NCBI GenBank assembly: GCA_948567375.1
Contig: OX419757.1
Coordinates: forward strand, 11,856,974 to 11,920,973
DNA length: 64,000 nucleotides
Source: Lunularia cruciata
Lineage: Eukaryota; Streptophyta; Marchantiopsida; Lunulariales; Lunulariaceae
Reading direction: 5' to 3'
Each line of letters starts with the position of its first letter. Within the stretch, counting starts at the first letter, position 1. Positions 1 to 9,514 of the stretch are shown here, piece after piece. Both the position numbers and the translations under genes were made by a program. The notes under the pieces are model-generated. The model saw only the letters and a list, made by a program, of their open reading frames with translations. It did no database searches and was not told the origin of the DNA.

Positions 1-236
1 CCTGCAAAGGTAACAGGCGGTTTAGTGCCAATGCCAAATCATACTAACAGTTCAGTAAGGCAAAACCCTCTAGATATCAGAACGTAGGAAATCGGAAACG
101 TGCTTACATTGTTGAGGAGTGCATCAAGAGATTCAGCCATGAAGGCATTCGTCTTGTTGGCTGGAATTTTATGTTGCTTGCAGAGAGCCTGCAGATCCCG
201 CCTCGGCAACTTCGAGTAATCGACGTACCCCTCCAT
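1..236 (-). CDS. First coding exon of a gene with a SAP-like motif (partial, runs off the left edge)
   Basis: The exon runs on the minus strand from an ATG at 236 to 108 and encodes exactly 43 codons in phase 0. A strong donor follows (AAT|GTAAGC, GT at 107-106). The intron of 106 bases ends in TTTGCAG at positions 3-2, so the next exon starts at base 1 and leaves the window. The peptide contains LPRRDLQALCKQHKIPANKT and ends MAESLDALL. This amphipathic helix-turn-helix pattern resembles SAP-type motifs seen near the N terminus of some plant nuclear proteins. The frame upstream of the ATG meets a stop, which supports this start. The body of the gene is outside the window, so its function cannot be named. 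The 5' UTR and promoter should lie at 237 to about 720. Confidence 0.6.
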
Positions 237-1288
237 CGCAGCGACGAACTGTGACACATCCACGCGGACAAGCAGTAGTCAGCAAAACATGAAAACCTCA
301 TCATCTGACTTTCAATTGTCAAAACAATGAACTCTATTAGAGGAACTGAAGAAGGATCCACCAGCCCGAGTCATCTAATCTAATCTATCTTCGTGATCAC
401 AGAAATCAGATGAGAACCCTTGGCACTTGGTCATCAATACTTGGAAGCTTCACTTCTTCGTAATAACAACCACAAGGGCGTCTCCTACAGATAGACACGG
501 AATGAGAAGCAAAGAAACTTTGAGCAGAGGCGAATCTCAAACTCACCAGAAACCGACTGACTGACTAACTAGCGTCGAGAAATGCCAAATGTCTTTAACC
601 TGAAGACGCCTCCAAATGAGGAAACTCACAACCTTGAAATTTCAGCACTAGCTAAGCGACCAGGAACCGACTTGGACTGACTGACTGACTGACGCTCGGA
701 CGAGGCCCCGATAATTTCCTCTATCGATGGCAAAAGGTGGGAATCCTCCGCACTTTTCAAGCTCCAGCTCTCATAGGGGAACGAACGGGAAAATTCGAAC
801 GAGCCATTCGAATGTAGCTTCGAGATATGCCGAACCTCATTATTCGAAGGTCAACATCCGACACCCGTCTTATCTCAGCTTCGGGCTCTTTCGAACCTCT
901 AGAACGGGAAGTTTTCGTGAACATTTTGAACCCCGGGGACCTTGTGGGCTCGGCTCCACCCCCAGCAAGGGTTCCCTCCATTTCTTCTGTCGTGTTCTAA
1001 CGGTCACTTTGTCGGCCGCGATTTGGGGCCGACAAAGTGACCTCAAATCGCGGGTTGAGGTACACCCGTTTAGGCGGGATGTTGCTCTAAACGGCGTGAA
1101 ATGGAGTGTGAGTTCGAGGGTCCAAAACGAGTATTTCTTTTCTGAAGATATTTCTCTTCATGAAGAGGCAATGTTTCTTGAAAGAAAATAATGAGTTATG
1201 ATCTCGGAATAACGGACTTAATTGTTACAAGTTATTCAGTTTGGATGTAATTCACAATGTTTTGTTCATGTACACATGGCAGGGACCG
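237..1288. other. Intergenic DNA, probably 5' UTR and promoter of the leftward gene
   Basis: No convincing protein is seen. A (GACT)n microsatellite lies at about 551-566 and again at 677-692. The stretch 727-1190 is richer in G+C and stays open for 154 codons on the plus strand, but the composition is serine/arginine-rich without a recognisable domain. A strong hairpin at 1002-1052 sits inside it, so I treat it as non-coding. Confidence 0.4.
1002..1052. repeat. Perfect 16-bp inverted repeat with an overlapping competing stem
   Basis: GGTCACTTTGTCGGCC at 1002-1017 is exactly reverse-complementary to 1027-1042, with a 9-nt loop. The loop-side sequence CGCGATTTGGGG also pairs, with one mismatch, with CCTCAAATCGCG at 1041-1052. 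Two mutually exclusive stems are therefore possible. Its origin is unknown; it could be the centre of a small inverted-repeat element. Confidence 0.75.
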
Positions 1289-1375
1289 CAAGCGCCCGTG
1301 AAAGGAAGAAATGGAAAGACTCCATCAAACCATACGAGGAAAAGACAAAGGGGCTAAGCCTCGATAGTCTTGGTA
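1289..1375 (-). mobile_element. 3'-end fragment of the LINE seen at 1909-5165
   Basis: Read on the minus strand, the segment matches the 3' tail of the non-LTR element: the word GAGGCTTAGCCCC, then TTTGATGGAGTCTTTCCAT. It is best compared with 57844-57913. Only the tail is present and it is antisense to the nearby full element. Confidence 0.55.
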
Positions 1376-1908
1376 AGAGGAATCTGCCCGACTACACCTT
1401 AAATTCCTTAGCTATGTAAGTGGTAGTGTTCTTTGTAAACTCGGATCATCAGTGCGGGACTTGAGAGTGTGGAGACGGGAGAGGAGAGATGTGAGAATAA
1501 AGATCTTTATTTTCTGAGTGCTCTTTTGTTTATAGCACTTGAGTGAACAGTAGATCTGTTCATTTTTTGATTTTGGTTCTATTGGTATCTAGATCAAAGA
1601 TTATGGAGAATTGAGTAGAAAGTTAAAAGGATTTTTAGGTTTTTTTAGGGTTTAGAGTGATCATTATATATTGAGAGCGATTGGTCAGAACTTTCATTTT
1701 TAATCTTTTGGTTTTCATGATTAAGTTTCATAAGAATTTAGTTTTAAATTTTAGAGATAAAAATTATAAATTATGAGAGTTTATAGTTATTAGGGTTTGG
1801 ATTGTATTTTCTTATTTGAGTTGGGATGTGAGGGGTTATGGTTTTGCAAGTATGTAGAGATATGGAGAAGAACATCATGTGTTACTATTGTTATTCTTGT
1901 GTTAGCTA
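1376..1908. other. AT-rich spacer, no gene seen
   Basis: No coding potential is seen. Short TTTAGGGTTTAGAG-like words occur near 1645-1660. The segment could hold the 5' UTR of the LINE that follows, but nothing defines its 5' end. Confidence 0.3.
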
Positions 1909-2032
1909 TGGCTACACCTTCCCATGTCAGATCGCTTAGAGCAGCTTAGGATACACCATGCCCGGTGTGTCATCACCGCTTTACCTTGCAAAGGGTAAAG
2001 GCCCATGTCGGAAGGATGCACAAGGACTATGA
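1909..2032 (+). pseudogene. N-terminal C2H2 zinc-finger segment of the LINE
   Basis: An ATG at 1909 opens a frame with one internal TAG, then reads a finger with the pattern C-x2-C-x11-H-x4-H (cysteines at 1959 and 1968, histidines at 2004 and 2019) and an F after the second Cys. In R2-like elements an N-terminal CCHH finger helps target recognition; that role is inferred here from position only. The frame closes at a TAA right after the finger. Confidence 0.5.
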
Positions 2033-2269
2033 TTAATCCACTAGGGATACCCACGTGAGGCAAGCAACCACATTGCCGGCAGTGACACTTGAGATTATGC
2101 ATGCTTCTTCTATTCTGTCATTGACCATTCCAGGGATATCTATCGAGTCATGGAAGTGATTAGTTTCTCAAGCGGGTTGCATTTTGGGGTTATTTGAGAC
2201 TAGTTTTCCATGTCTACATCTATTCTATAGGCTACTCCGCACACTCCATGATGAGGCTAGATAAGCTTT

Positions 2270-4000
2270 TTACCTACCACTTAATTTTTTGGCACGTGAT
2301 CCCTTGGACAAGTTAGCATGCTTCTTATTCCTCTTACTCCCTCAATGGTGTATTCTTTATGCTAGAGGAGGACGTGTGGGGCATAAAGAGATTTCATCAA
2401 TTTTGAGCGAGAGATTGGGCGGCCCTTCAGGAGGAGTCTGTTAGGGCTACACATTTTAGGAGATAAGTTTCACCACATGATACCATAGAGTCTACTCGAT
2501 TATGATGGTGTAGGACATTGGGTCAAGTGGGAGAGTTTAGTAGAGCAGCACAAGCACTACATCCTTTTTCTATGGCGAGTCCTAGAGATGAGATTATCTC
2601 TTCTCTATGCTCACTACATCTTATAGCAATAGAGGGACTATCACTAAAGGTCTTAGATTATCAACTTCAGCAGCCTTTCATGTCTTGATAGGTCACTTTT
2701 TGCACTAGCATTGTGCACTACACCTCATCTTTCCTCAAGAGGATTGTAAAGGATGGTTTATAAGCACCTTAGAGATTGCTTTCAAGCATATGATCCTTCT
2801 AGTAGTTTTATAAAGTTGTTTCAATTGGTTGCAACAATAGCAAGAGGAGATATTCCTATGTCTCTTGGTCGGGTATTAGATGCTGGTCAACTTCTCAAGA
2901 TGGAGAAAGACACAAGGGGCATTAGACCAATTGCTATTGGAGAGAATTTTTGCATTTGGTCAGTCATATCATTATCCTTTAGCATCATTCTCACTTTTGA
3001 CAATACCTCAGTCCACATCAATTTGGAGTAGCTACACTTGGAGGATGTGAGGTTATATCTTTAGGCATTAGGGCATTCGTAGATATCCATCCGGAGAGGG
3101 TCGTCCTATAGGTGTATATTGAGAACACTTTTAATAGTGTCTCATGGGCATCCATCTTTAGAGAGCTTAGGGAGGCTAGTGGATCCTTGGTGATTCTTAT
3201 TCCTTTTGTGCGGTCTTTTTATGGCTCTCCCACTTCCCTTTACTACCAGCACGATGGTTCACATGAGGGAGTCATTGTCTTGGAGTCAATTGTGGTTACA
3301 CATTAGGGAGATCCTTTAGGAGGACCCTTATTTGCCATGGCTCACTTTAGAGCTCTCTTATCTTTTACTTTGGCCATGCAAGGTTGTGTATTTCCCTCCT
3401 TGGCAAATGATATACACATTGTGTGCCCTATAGACCATATTCAACATGCCTTTGACCACTTGACTATCGAGCTACATCTAGTAGGCTTGAAAGTCAAGGT
3501 GTCAAAGTATAGGGCATGGTCCCTTTTAGGTATTCCACCTTGAGCTTCCATAGAGGTGTATCACATCTATAGATGGACTACGTGTTCTTGGAGTGCCAAT
3601 AGGATCCAAGGATTTTGTCACACTCTTCTTAAACATTGCCCTTGTAGAGTATGTTCTCCATGTAGATGACCTTCCATTACTAGGAGATCCGTAGGTGGCA
3701 TTTGGTATACTCTCCTCTAGTATTGCTCATCGATTGTCCTAGCTCATACGTATAGTTCCTCCTTCCTCGTCCTTTCTATCATGTCTGAGAGCCTTTGATA
3801 GGAGGATTATGGGAGTCTTTGATCATATTATCAGACCGTGGACATTTGAGTGTGTGATAGGGGATTTAGCATATAGACAAACGGCTCTACCAATCTCATG
3901 TGGAGAGGTTGGCTTGCTATTTATGGAGGAGACTACAACAATAGCATTTTTTAGTAGTTGGGCTCTCTTGGCACTCCTACTTTCCTCTCATTTTGTGGTT
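2270..4000 (+). pseudogene. LINE reverse transcriptase, decayed
   Basis: Recognisable blocks, in order: a pre-RT segment with GGRVGHKEISSILSERL (about 2360-2420); DIPMSLGRVLDAG and KDTRGIRPIAIGE (about 2850-2945); block A, with ENTFNSVS, where the catalytic Asp position reads Tyr (about 3115-3145); GDPLGGPLFAMAH (about 3307-3345); the catalytic box LANDIHIV (about 3400-3425), in which the first Asp of the usual DD is Asn; and GLRVLGVPIGSKDFV with a thumb-like continuation (about 3570-3850). The frame changes at least four times. These blocks are diagnostic of a reverse transcriptase, but this copy cannot be active. Confidence 0.7.
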
Positions 4001-4339
4001 GTTGATAGGCCGGTCTTGGAGACTTATGTGATGGAGGTGGAAGAGGGGTCCTTTTCTCTCCAAATGTTATTGCAGTAGACAAGAGATAGTCTATCCTTAC
4101 AGGCATGAGAGTACTTTCTATCTTTTGCTTCACTATCATTAGATTGGACTAGAGGTTCATAGTCTTCCTTGATGGAGCAATAGTGTGAGCATACGTTACA
4201 TTCTCTCTTAGTTGACTTGTCTATTCCTTGGGCTACTAGAGCATGTCTTTGCTCTTGCTCCGGCAAGGATGCAAGCTCTTGGATCCTAGCTCAATTGTGT
4301 ATTAGGATATTTTGACTTGCACTAGCTACTTTCTCTACA

Positions 4340-4860
4340 ACAATGAGGTTTTGCCTAGGTTTGGTCTACCTATCTACATCTTCATTACTCACTTGTGAGT
4401 GTGGTTCTACACTAGATGCAATAGTGGTCCATATGACATGGTGTCCTTTTGGAGGACAGAAGATAGCTACCCATAATGCTATCAAGGACATAGTGTTTGC
4501 TATGGTACAAGAGAGTGGATACTTGGCTTGGAGTGAGCGTTCATATGCCTTGTAGATGACATGTGTTAGGGAAGACTTATACTTGGTCTGAGATGATCAA
4601 GTGACAATAGCGGATGTTGTGGTTATAGACCTTATACAAGATACAATTTTGGAAGGAGTGATTACCCATCCTCTTGGATGGGCGGCAAGTGCAATAGCAG
4701 GTTGTAAGGTCTCCAAGTATAAGGGCATGCAGCAAGGTCACCTCTTTGTTCCTCTAGCCTTGGAGTTATATGGAGTGATGGACACAACATTCAACACATT
4801 TGTCAAGGAGTGCACAATAGCTTCTCATATTGGGCGCTAGGAGGTACCACTCTCACTCTC
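4340..4860 (+). pseudogene. LINE C-terminal CCHC-type knuckle and endonuclease-like segment
   Basis: The first part has cysteines and histidine arranged C-x1-C-x9-H-x3-C, followed by a THN box (4394-4477). This position and pattern are typical of the CCHC knuckle in elements that carry a restriction-like endonuclease. The second part (4601-4840) has VVVIDLIQD, then GCKVSKYKG, then PLALELYG. Acidic residues followed by K..KY are compatible with a PD-(D/E)XK nuclease core, but the assignment is inference. A better-preserved copy of the final helical part lies at 57636-57821. Confidence 0.45.
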
Positions 4861-5185
4861 ATACTTTGTAGCATATTTTAGATAGCGTGTGTCCATTGCT
4901 CCATAGAGCGCAATGGTTAATGCAATCCATAGGAGAGCAATCATACTAGGTGATGCTTCCTCAGATGCTCTAGTTGTTTGTAGACCACACAACTTGCATA
5001 GTTGGGATATCTTAGGTGCATTGGGGCAGATTTCTCATATAGACTCTATTGGAACTTAGCCTCATTTTACCTTTTCATTGCTTCCTTGTACGGCTTGATG
5101 AGCCTTCCCATCCTTCATTTTTTCTACGCGATTGTCCTCCTTTTTCTTTGTAAAGCAATAGACACATGGTGCCTACAATATACTA

Positions 5186-5390
5186 TGAATATGAGAGTGA
5201 TAATGATACCCATTGACAACGCAAATGATATATCTTTGTGCACTCCTTGATAAAGGTATCAAATGACATATCTATAGCTCCATATAACTCCAAGGCTAGA
5301 GAAACAAAGAAGTGACCTTGTTGCATATTCCTATACTTGGAGACCTTGCATATTGTTGTTATACTCATGGCCATCCCAGAGGATGGATGT
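5186..5390 (-). mobile_element. Inverted fragment of the LINE endonuclease-like region
   Basis: On the minus strand this piece reads CKVSKYRNMQQGHFFVSLAL and ALELYGAIDMSFDTFIKECT. It matches 4664-4850 of the plus-strand element, so the two copies sit tail-to-tail about 330 bp apart. It arose by an independent insertion or a local inversion. Confidence 0.6.
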
Positions 5391-5396
5391 TATGTG

Positions 5397-5494
5397 TATA
5401 TACATCACTACACAACATACAACATATATCATTGTCAACATCATACACTATAGAAGCATAACTCATGCATAAGTCATATATGAACTTTAAAGTG
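5397..5494. repeat. Fragment similar to the E3 LTR end
   Basis: The sequence TATATACATCACTACACAA through GAACTTTAAAGTGC resembles 5948-6070, the outer half of the E3 LTR. Both end in the word AAAGTGC. Only about 100 bp is shared. Confidence 0.4.
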
Positions 5495-5781
5495 CTATAA
5501 TAATCAATTCATTCTTCCACTTAAATCACATTTAAATCAAATCTGTATTTGATCTACCACTCAACAATCTACCAATGATTGGATATTGATTACAATCAAG
5601 TCATATTGACTCTAGTTAAGAGATACCAAGTGATGCTTGCAGGCCTCTATTCACCATATCCAAGAACTTGAATGCTCAACATTAGAGAAGTGAGCTTTAT
5701 GGAACTACACTTTGAAAGTATATCCCTATGCTTGACCTAGATCTCCAGCCATAATGGTGCCATTGAAAACACATTTGATGG

Positions 5782-6071
5782 TGCAAGTGACAATGGGTCC
5801 CACCATGTGATCAATAACCCTAACATGAAATTTGGCCGCCATCAAGTAGTCCATGAGCAACTACCAAAATAACCATGACTGCTAACACTATCACTCTAGC
5901 ATTTGAGAAAACAAGCTTTGACTCTACAAATATTATGACAATTATTGTGCATATATACATCATTATACTATATACATCACTATACAATATACATTATTAT
6001 CAACATCTACACTATAAAAACACAACTCACACATATGTCATACATATGTCATACATGAACTCTAAAGTGCA
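5782..6071 (-). repeat. 3' LTR of E3
   Basis: The block begins TGCAAGTGACAATGGG and ends AAAGTGCA on the plus strand, so it has TG...CA ends. Just inside it (6072-6085, minus strand) is a G-rich tract, CTAGGGGGGCAATTG, typical of a polypurine tract. The first 160 bp recurs at 27630-27787, the expected place of the 5' LTR. Confidence 0.5.
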
Positions 6072-6248
6072 CAATTGCCCCCCTAGTTGATAGTTAGGTC
6101 CCTCTAACTCCAAATAGCCATCTACTCCAAGTATATGATATGCACTATAGTGGGTAAAGATCAAGAGGTCGGGTGCTATCAAGCCCCATTGTTAGTCATC
6201 TATCTACAATCTATAGCACATAAAGGGTGAACAAGTTATAAGTCAAGT

Positions 6249-6388
6249 CCATCTAGGATATAACCACCATCCTTGAGGAACCACAATGAGAGGAGGATTC
6301 AAACATGTCATATGTTATCCTCTCAAATAACTATCACACAGCAACATAATAGTAGTTCCACCAAAAAAGCCATATAACATACATCACA
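6249..6388 (-). pseudogene. PHD finger at the end of the E3 polyprotein (degenerate)
   Basis: On the minus strand, CDVC (6388-6377) is followed after a one-base frame change by MLLCDSYLRG, a TGA, HMTCLNPPL and VVPQGWWLYPRW. The spacing is C-x2-C ... C-x2-Y-x4-H-x2-C-x14-Y-x2-W. That is the Cys4-His-Cys3 PHD pattern with three cysteines replaced (two by Tyr, one by Trp) and the aromatic residue before His turned into a stop. PHD fingers read histone tails. In this position it would be the counterpart of the chromodomain in chromoviruses; that role is inferred. Confidence 0.6.
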
Positions 6389-6399
6389 AACCTGCATGT

Positions 6400-6879
6400 A
6401 CAAGTGCCAAGCTTGGGTCTATAATGCCATCAATGTTTAGGAGGTGGCATGGTGCACAATTCTACACATGATCCTTCTAATATGAGGCCTCTCAAAGGCA
6501 AAACCTCACACACTCTCAAGATAGTGTGGCCTGTAGTAATATCAAGTGCCATTTATTGAAGATATATATAATCACTTGGATGAAATTGATGGATCGAGGG
6601 TCTATAACCTCTTCCTCAAATAGTAGCATAGCATAACGTATCTTTATGCTAAGCAATTGCTAAGTTTTTAGAGGCCATTGTTATCACTCTCTAAAAGATC
6701 TTTGACTATTAAGAATACACTACTTATATGTCTGGATCATCCAAGTCCAAAACTACAATAGCATCACGCTGGATGGCTACATCTAAAATTGGATCTTGTC
6801 CACAAAGTAGAAATTAAGGAGAGAAGGATGCAGAGGAGGCTTGTTGGTTGTATTGATAGCCCATCCTCAACCAAAGTAA
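6400..6879 (-). pseudogene. E3 integrase C-terminal region
   Basis: The minus strand from the E1 junction reads WLRMGYQYNQQASSASFSP and FLLCGQDPILDVAIQRD, which matches the end of the Ty3/gypsy integrase core (the segment with ..SxxFSPY..). It continues through GYRPSIHQFHPSDYIYLQ and GHTILRVCEVLPLRGLILEG, the GPY/F-like SH3-type C-terminal module. Stops are frequent (TAA, TAG, TGA). The frame joins that of 12543 onwards when E1 is removed. Confidence 0.6.
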
Positions 6880-7606
6880 TGTAATACCAAGAGCTAGCCA
6901 TATGATCTAGATGTGAAATTTGGTTTGGTAACATCTAGAATGATATTATACATGATGGTCAAAATAGATCAGACAGAAGTACCACCAAAACAGTACTTCT
7001 ACTAATAGGGTGGAAACCAAAAAAGACTTAAGAACCTTAGAATCAATAGCTAGACATATAATTTAAAGGTGAGAATTGGTTTGGTAGCATCTGGAAGGAT
7101 GTTATACATGATGGACTAAACAGATCAAAAAGAAGTATCACCAAAAGGGCACCTCTACTAATAGAGTAGGAACCGAAATAGGCCTGAAATCTTTGAAGGC
7201 AATTTTGGAGGCCTAAACGGATGAATTAGGCCTCAAAACCATGCAAATCCATTCCCAATGGAGGATAGCTTGCTAGTCTTTCCTCCACCTGGTTTGTCTT
7301 GTTGAGAGCTTTCCAATGGTACCTTATCCATGTGATTTTGAAATTCCTATAGGAAGATTCCCTCTGGTCAAAGCTTGTTTGACCAACCAGATAGGACCTA
7401 GACTGACATGTCACCCATCCAAGTAAGTAATACAAGGGTGGAGCTTGCTGACATGTCACCTATCTATGTGCCTAATCCTATGGTGGAGCTTCCTTGGAAG
7501 AGATCCTCTTTGTCTATATAATAAAGATAAGGTGCTCCTTTGGGGCATCGAATGTTTGAGTGTGTAATCTTCATTTTCTCTCTTCTCTTGTCCTCGGAGT
7601 ATTACA
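6880..7606 (+). repeat. 5' LTR of E1
   Basis: It runs from TGTAATACCAAGAG to GAGTATTACA. It contains two tandem copies of a roughly 150-bp U3 unit (6880-7030 and 7036-7190), each starting near TAGCTAG(A/C)CATA and including TGTTATACATGATGG. A TATA-like CTATATAATAAAG lies at about 7514-7526, followed by GGTGCTCCTTTGGGGC, the probable start of R. The solo LTR at 16457 has only one U3 unit. Confidence 0.85.
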
Positions 7607-7607
7607 A

Positions 7608-7619
7608 TGGTATCATAGC
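7608..7619 (+). other. Primer-binding site of E1 (initiator-Met tRNA)
   Basis: TGGTATCATAGC starts one base after the LTR and differs by one base from the E2 version (TGGTATCAGAGC), which is complementary to the 3' end of plant initiator-Met tRNA. Confidence 0.8.
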
Positions 7620-7746
7620 AATTGTTTTAGTCCAAGAGAGTGGATCACCCCTCTTGGAAGAGCATGGACTTCTGAAACTAAGTAATTTGAGGTGGAGAAC
7701 ATAGAGTAATTGCTAGACTTAGGAAGGACTTTAGAGAGCAGATGAG

Positions 7747-8938
7747 ATGGATGCACCGAGAGTACAATTTCCCACACCTAGCTTTCCATTCTCAAATCCA
7801 TTCCATATCAAGCCATTTAGTGTTGCAAGAACCATGGATCCGCAATTGCAAGAGCTGGTGCAAGGAATGCAAGGGATGTTGAATGAATTTTGAGAGATTA
7901 AGATGACCATGGAAACATTCCAAAGTCAAGTGCAGATCCTTAGGAACGATCAAGCCATGCAAGGAGAAGAGCCATCTCAAAACCTAATACCTACGACTAA
8001 AGTACTTAGAGAGGCACCCGTGCCTACAAACCCTATCAGTGATGAAGCCACATTGCTACTCCGGATGAAGAAGACCTGCAACATCGAGCCTTACAAAGAG
8101 CAACGTACAATGGGAGTAGTGGAAAATTGGATCTCGAGAATGAATCAATATTTCCAATTGTTCTCAATAGAGATCATGAAGCATGTTGCAAGCGTGTTTG
8201 CATGTGGGTACTTGACCGATAAAGCCCTCACATGGTATGATGCTTGGGAATGATCCATGTTGGCAGAGAGAAGAGAGGTCACATGGACAGCAATGCAAGA
8301 AGGATTGTTGAAGAATTTTCAATTGGTGGATTCTGTGCAGATGGCTCAAACTCGACTATGGGGATTGAGACAGAAGATCAACATACAAGAGTATGTGGAG
8401 GCATTTTTGGATCTACAAGTTGTAATAATTGACATGAGTCTAGCAAAGGCTCTCGACAATTTCAAACAAGGATTGAAGGCGCGGATTTGCCAAGAAGTCA
8501 AAATCCTTGTGCAAAAAGGTGCAAAATCCTCGCACAATATTTGAAGCCACTGCTTGTGCGCAGAGAATAGTATGCGCATTAGGTGGAGGTGAAGAAGTAG
8601 TCCCACTTCAACATTATCAGGTAGAAATGCCACACATGGTTGGACCAATACCAATGGAATTGGGCAACCTTTGACTTTGAGATTGAGGAGCACGACCGCT
8701 TCAAGAGGAGCGTGGACGTGTAGAAGAACAAAGAGATGGAGTCCCACAAGGAGAAGCAACTTGAGGAGAACAACACCATTGTTACAATTGTGGCCGTATT
8801 GGGTGCATATCTACCAACTATCGCACTCATTTCCCTAGAGGACCTTCGCCTTTGTACACGCAATCTTTGAACAACATGGAGAAGCACATTGAAGAAGAGG
8901 AGGTGGAAATCACTTTGGAAAACAAAGATCGCCAGTAA
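7747..8938 (+). pseudogene. E1 gag
   Basis: The reading starts with MDAPRVQFPTPSFPFSNPF, then jumps within 30 codons to the MDPQLQELVQGMQGML coiled-coil start that E2 has 460 bp further on. The two leader ORFs of E2 are therefore deleted here. Capsid parts are visible at 7903-8253 and 8257-8544. The zinc knuckle at about 8790-8835 is damaged: CYNCGRIG is followed by Cys in place of the His and Tyr in place of the last Cys. The reading ends at TAA 8936-8938. Confidence 0.7.
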
Positions 8939-9033
8939 ATGTACCTCGCGGCCATACTAGCTCAAAAAGGAAGCAGAGAAGAGAGGGAAGGAAGAAGACT
9001 AATGCACAAAGATCCCAAAAGGCAACCTCATAA

Positions 9034-9426
9034 TTGATTGTCACGAATGGAGTCCTAGAAGGCAATCAAGTGAGAGTATTAATAGATCGGGGAGCAACAA
9101 AGAATTTCTTGTCTCGCTTTGTTGCAATAAGATTGGGAATGGATCTAGAGAGAGATGGGAGTAAAGAAGTAGAGTTACCTAACGGGCAAACAGAGAAGAT
9201 TGAATCATTACCTAGATGTGTAACACTCTCTATAGGAGAATATCAAGAAGCAATTGAGTGGCGAGTGATACAATTAGCTTGTTATGATGCAATCTTAGGC
9301 ATGCCATGGATAGAGCATTACAACCCTATGGTAGATTGGAAGAAGAAAGTAGTGGAACCCACCAATGGTCAATCATTGGGGCTAAAGAAAAATCACACAG
9401 GTAGGAACTGCTTCTATATGTCATAG
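9034..9426 (+). pseudogene. E1 aspartic protease
   Basis: LIDRGATKNFLS corresponds to the retropepsin DSGA active-site loop, with Ser replaced by Arg. AILGMPW is the downstream conserved flap/helix box. The 130-codon stretch is open, but the active-site substitution suggests loss of function. It is homologous to 23629-23964. Confidence 0.7.
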
Positions 9427-9514
9427 GGATGGCAATTGTAAGACCAATAGATGTTTCATGGGTCTAATAAGAGAACTCCAGAGTGCACAACTCAATGGAA
9501 AAATTCCTTAGAAA

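Larger units (their letters stand above)
1909..5165 (+). mobile_element. Degenerate non-LTR retrotransposon (LINE) with C2H2 finger, RT, CCHC knuckle and endonuclease-like C terminus
   Basis: Across 3.2 kb the plus strand carries successive fragments of one polyprotein in shifting frames. In order they are a C2H2 finger (1959-2021), a pre-RT region (about 2270-2690), RT blocks (about 2753-3850), a thumb-like segment (3809-4000), a CCHC-type knuckle (4394-4477) and a K..KY-containing segment (4601-4840). The tail of about 300 bases (4843-5140) recurs at 57636-57930 and its last part at 44617-44695, which marks the 3' end of a family. No LTRs are present. The domain order resembles elements with a restriction-like endonuclease (R2/NeSL type) rather than the plant L1 type. 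There are many stops and frameshifts, so this copy is dead. Confidence 0.65.

Noticed and set aside
727..1191. 154-codon plus-strand ORF
   Set aside because: No domain, biased composition, and a perfect hairpin lies inside it; the opposite strand is also partly open.
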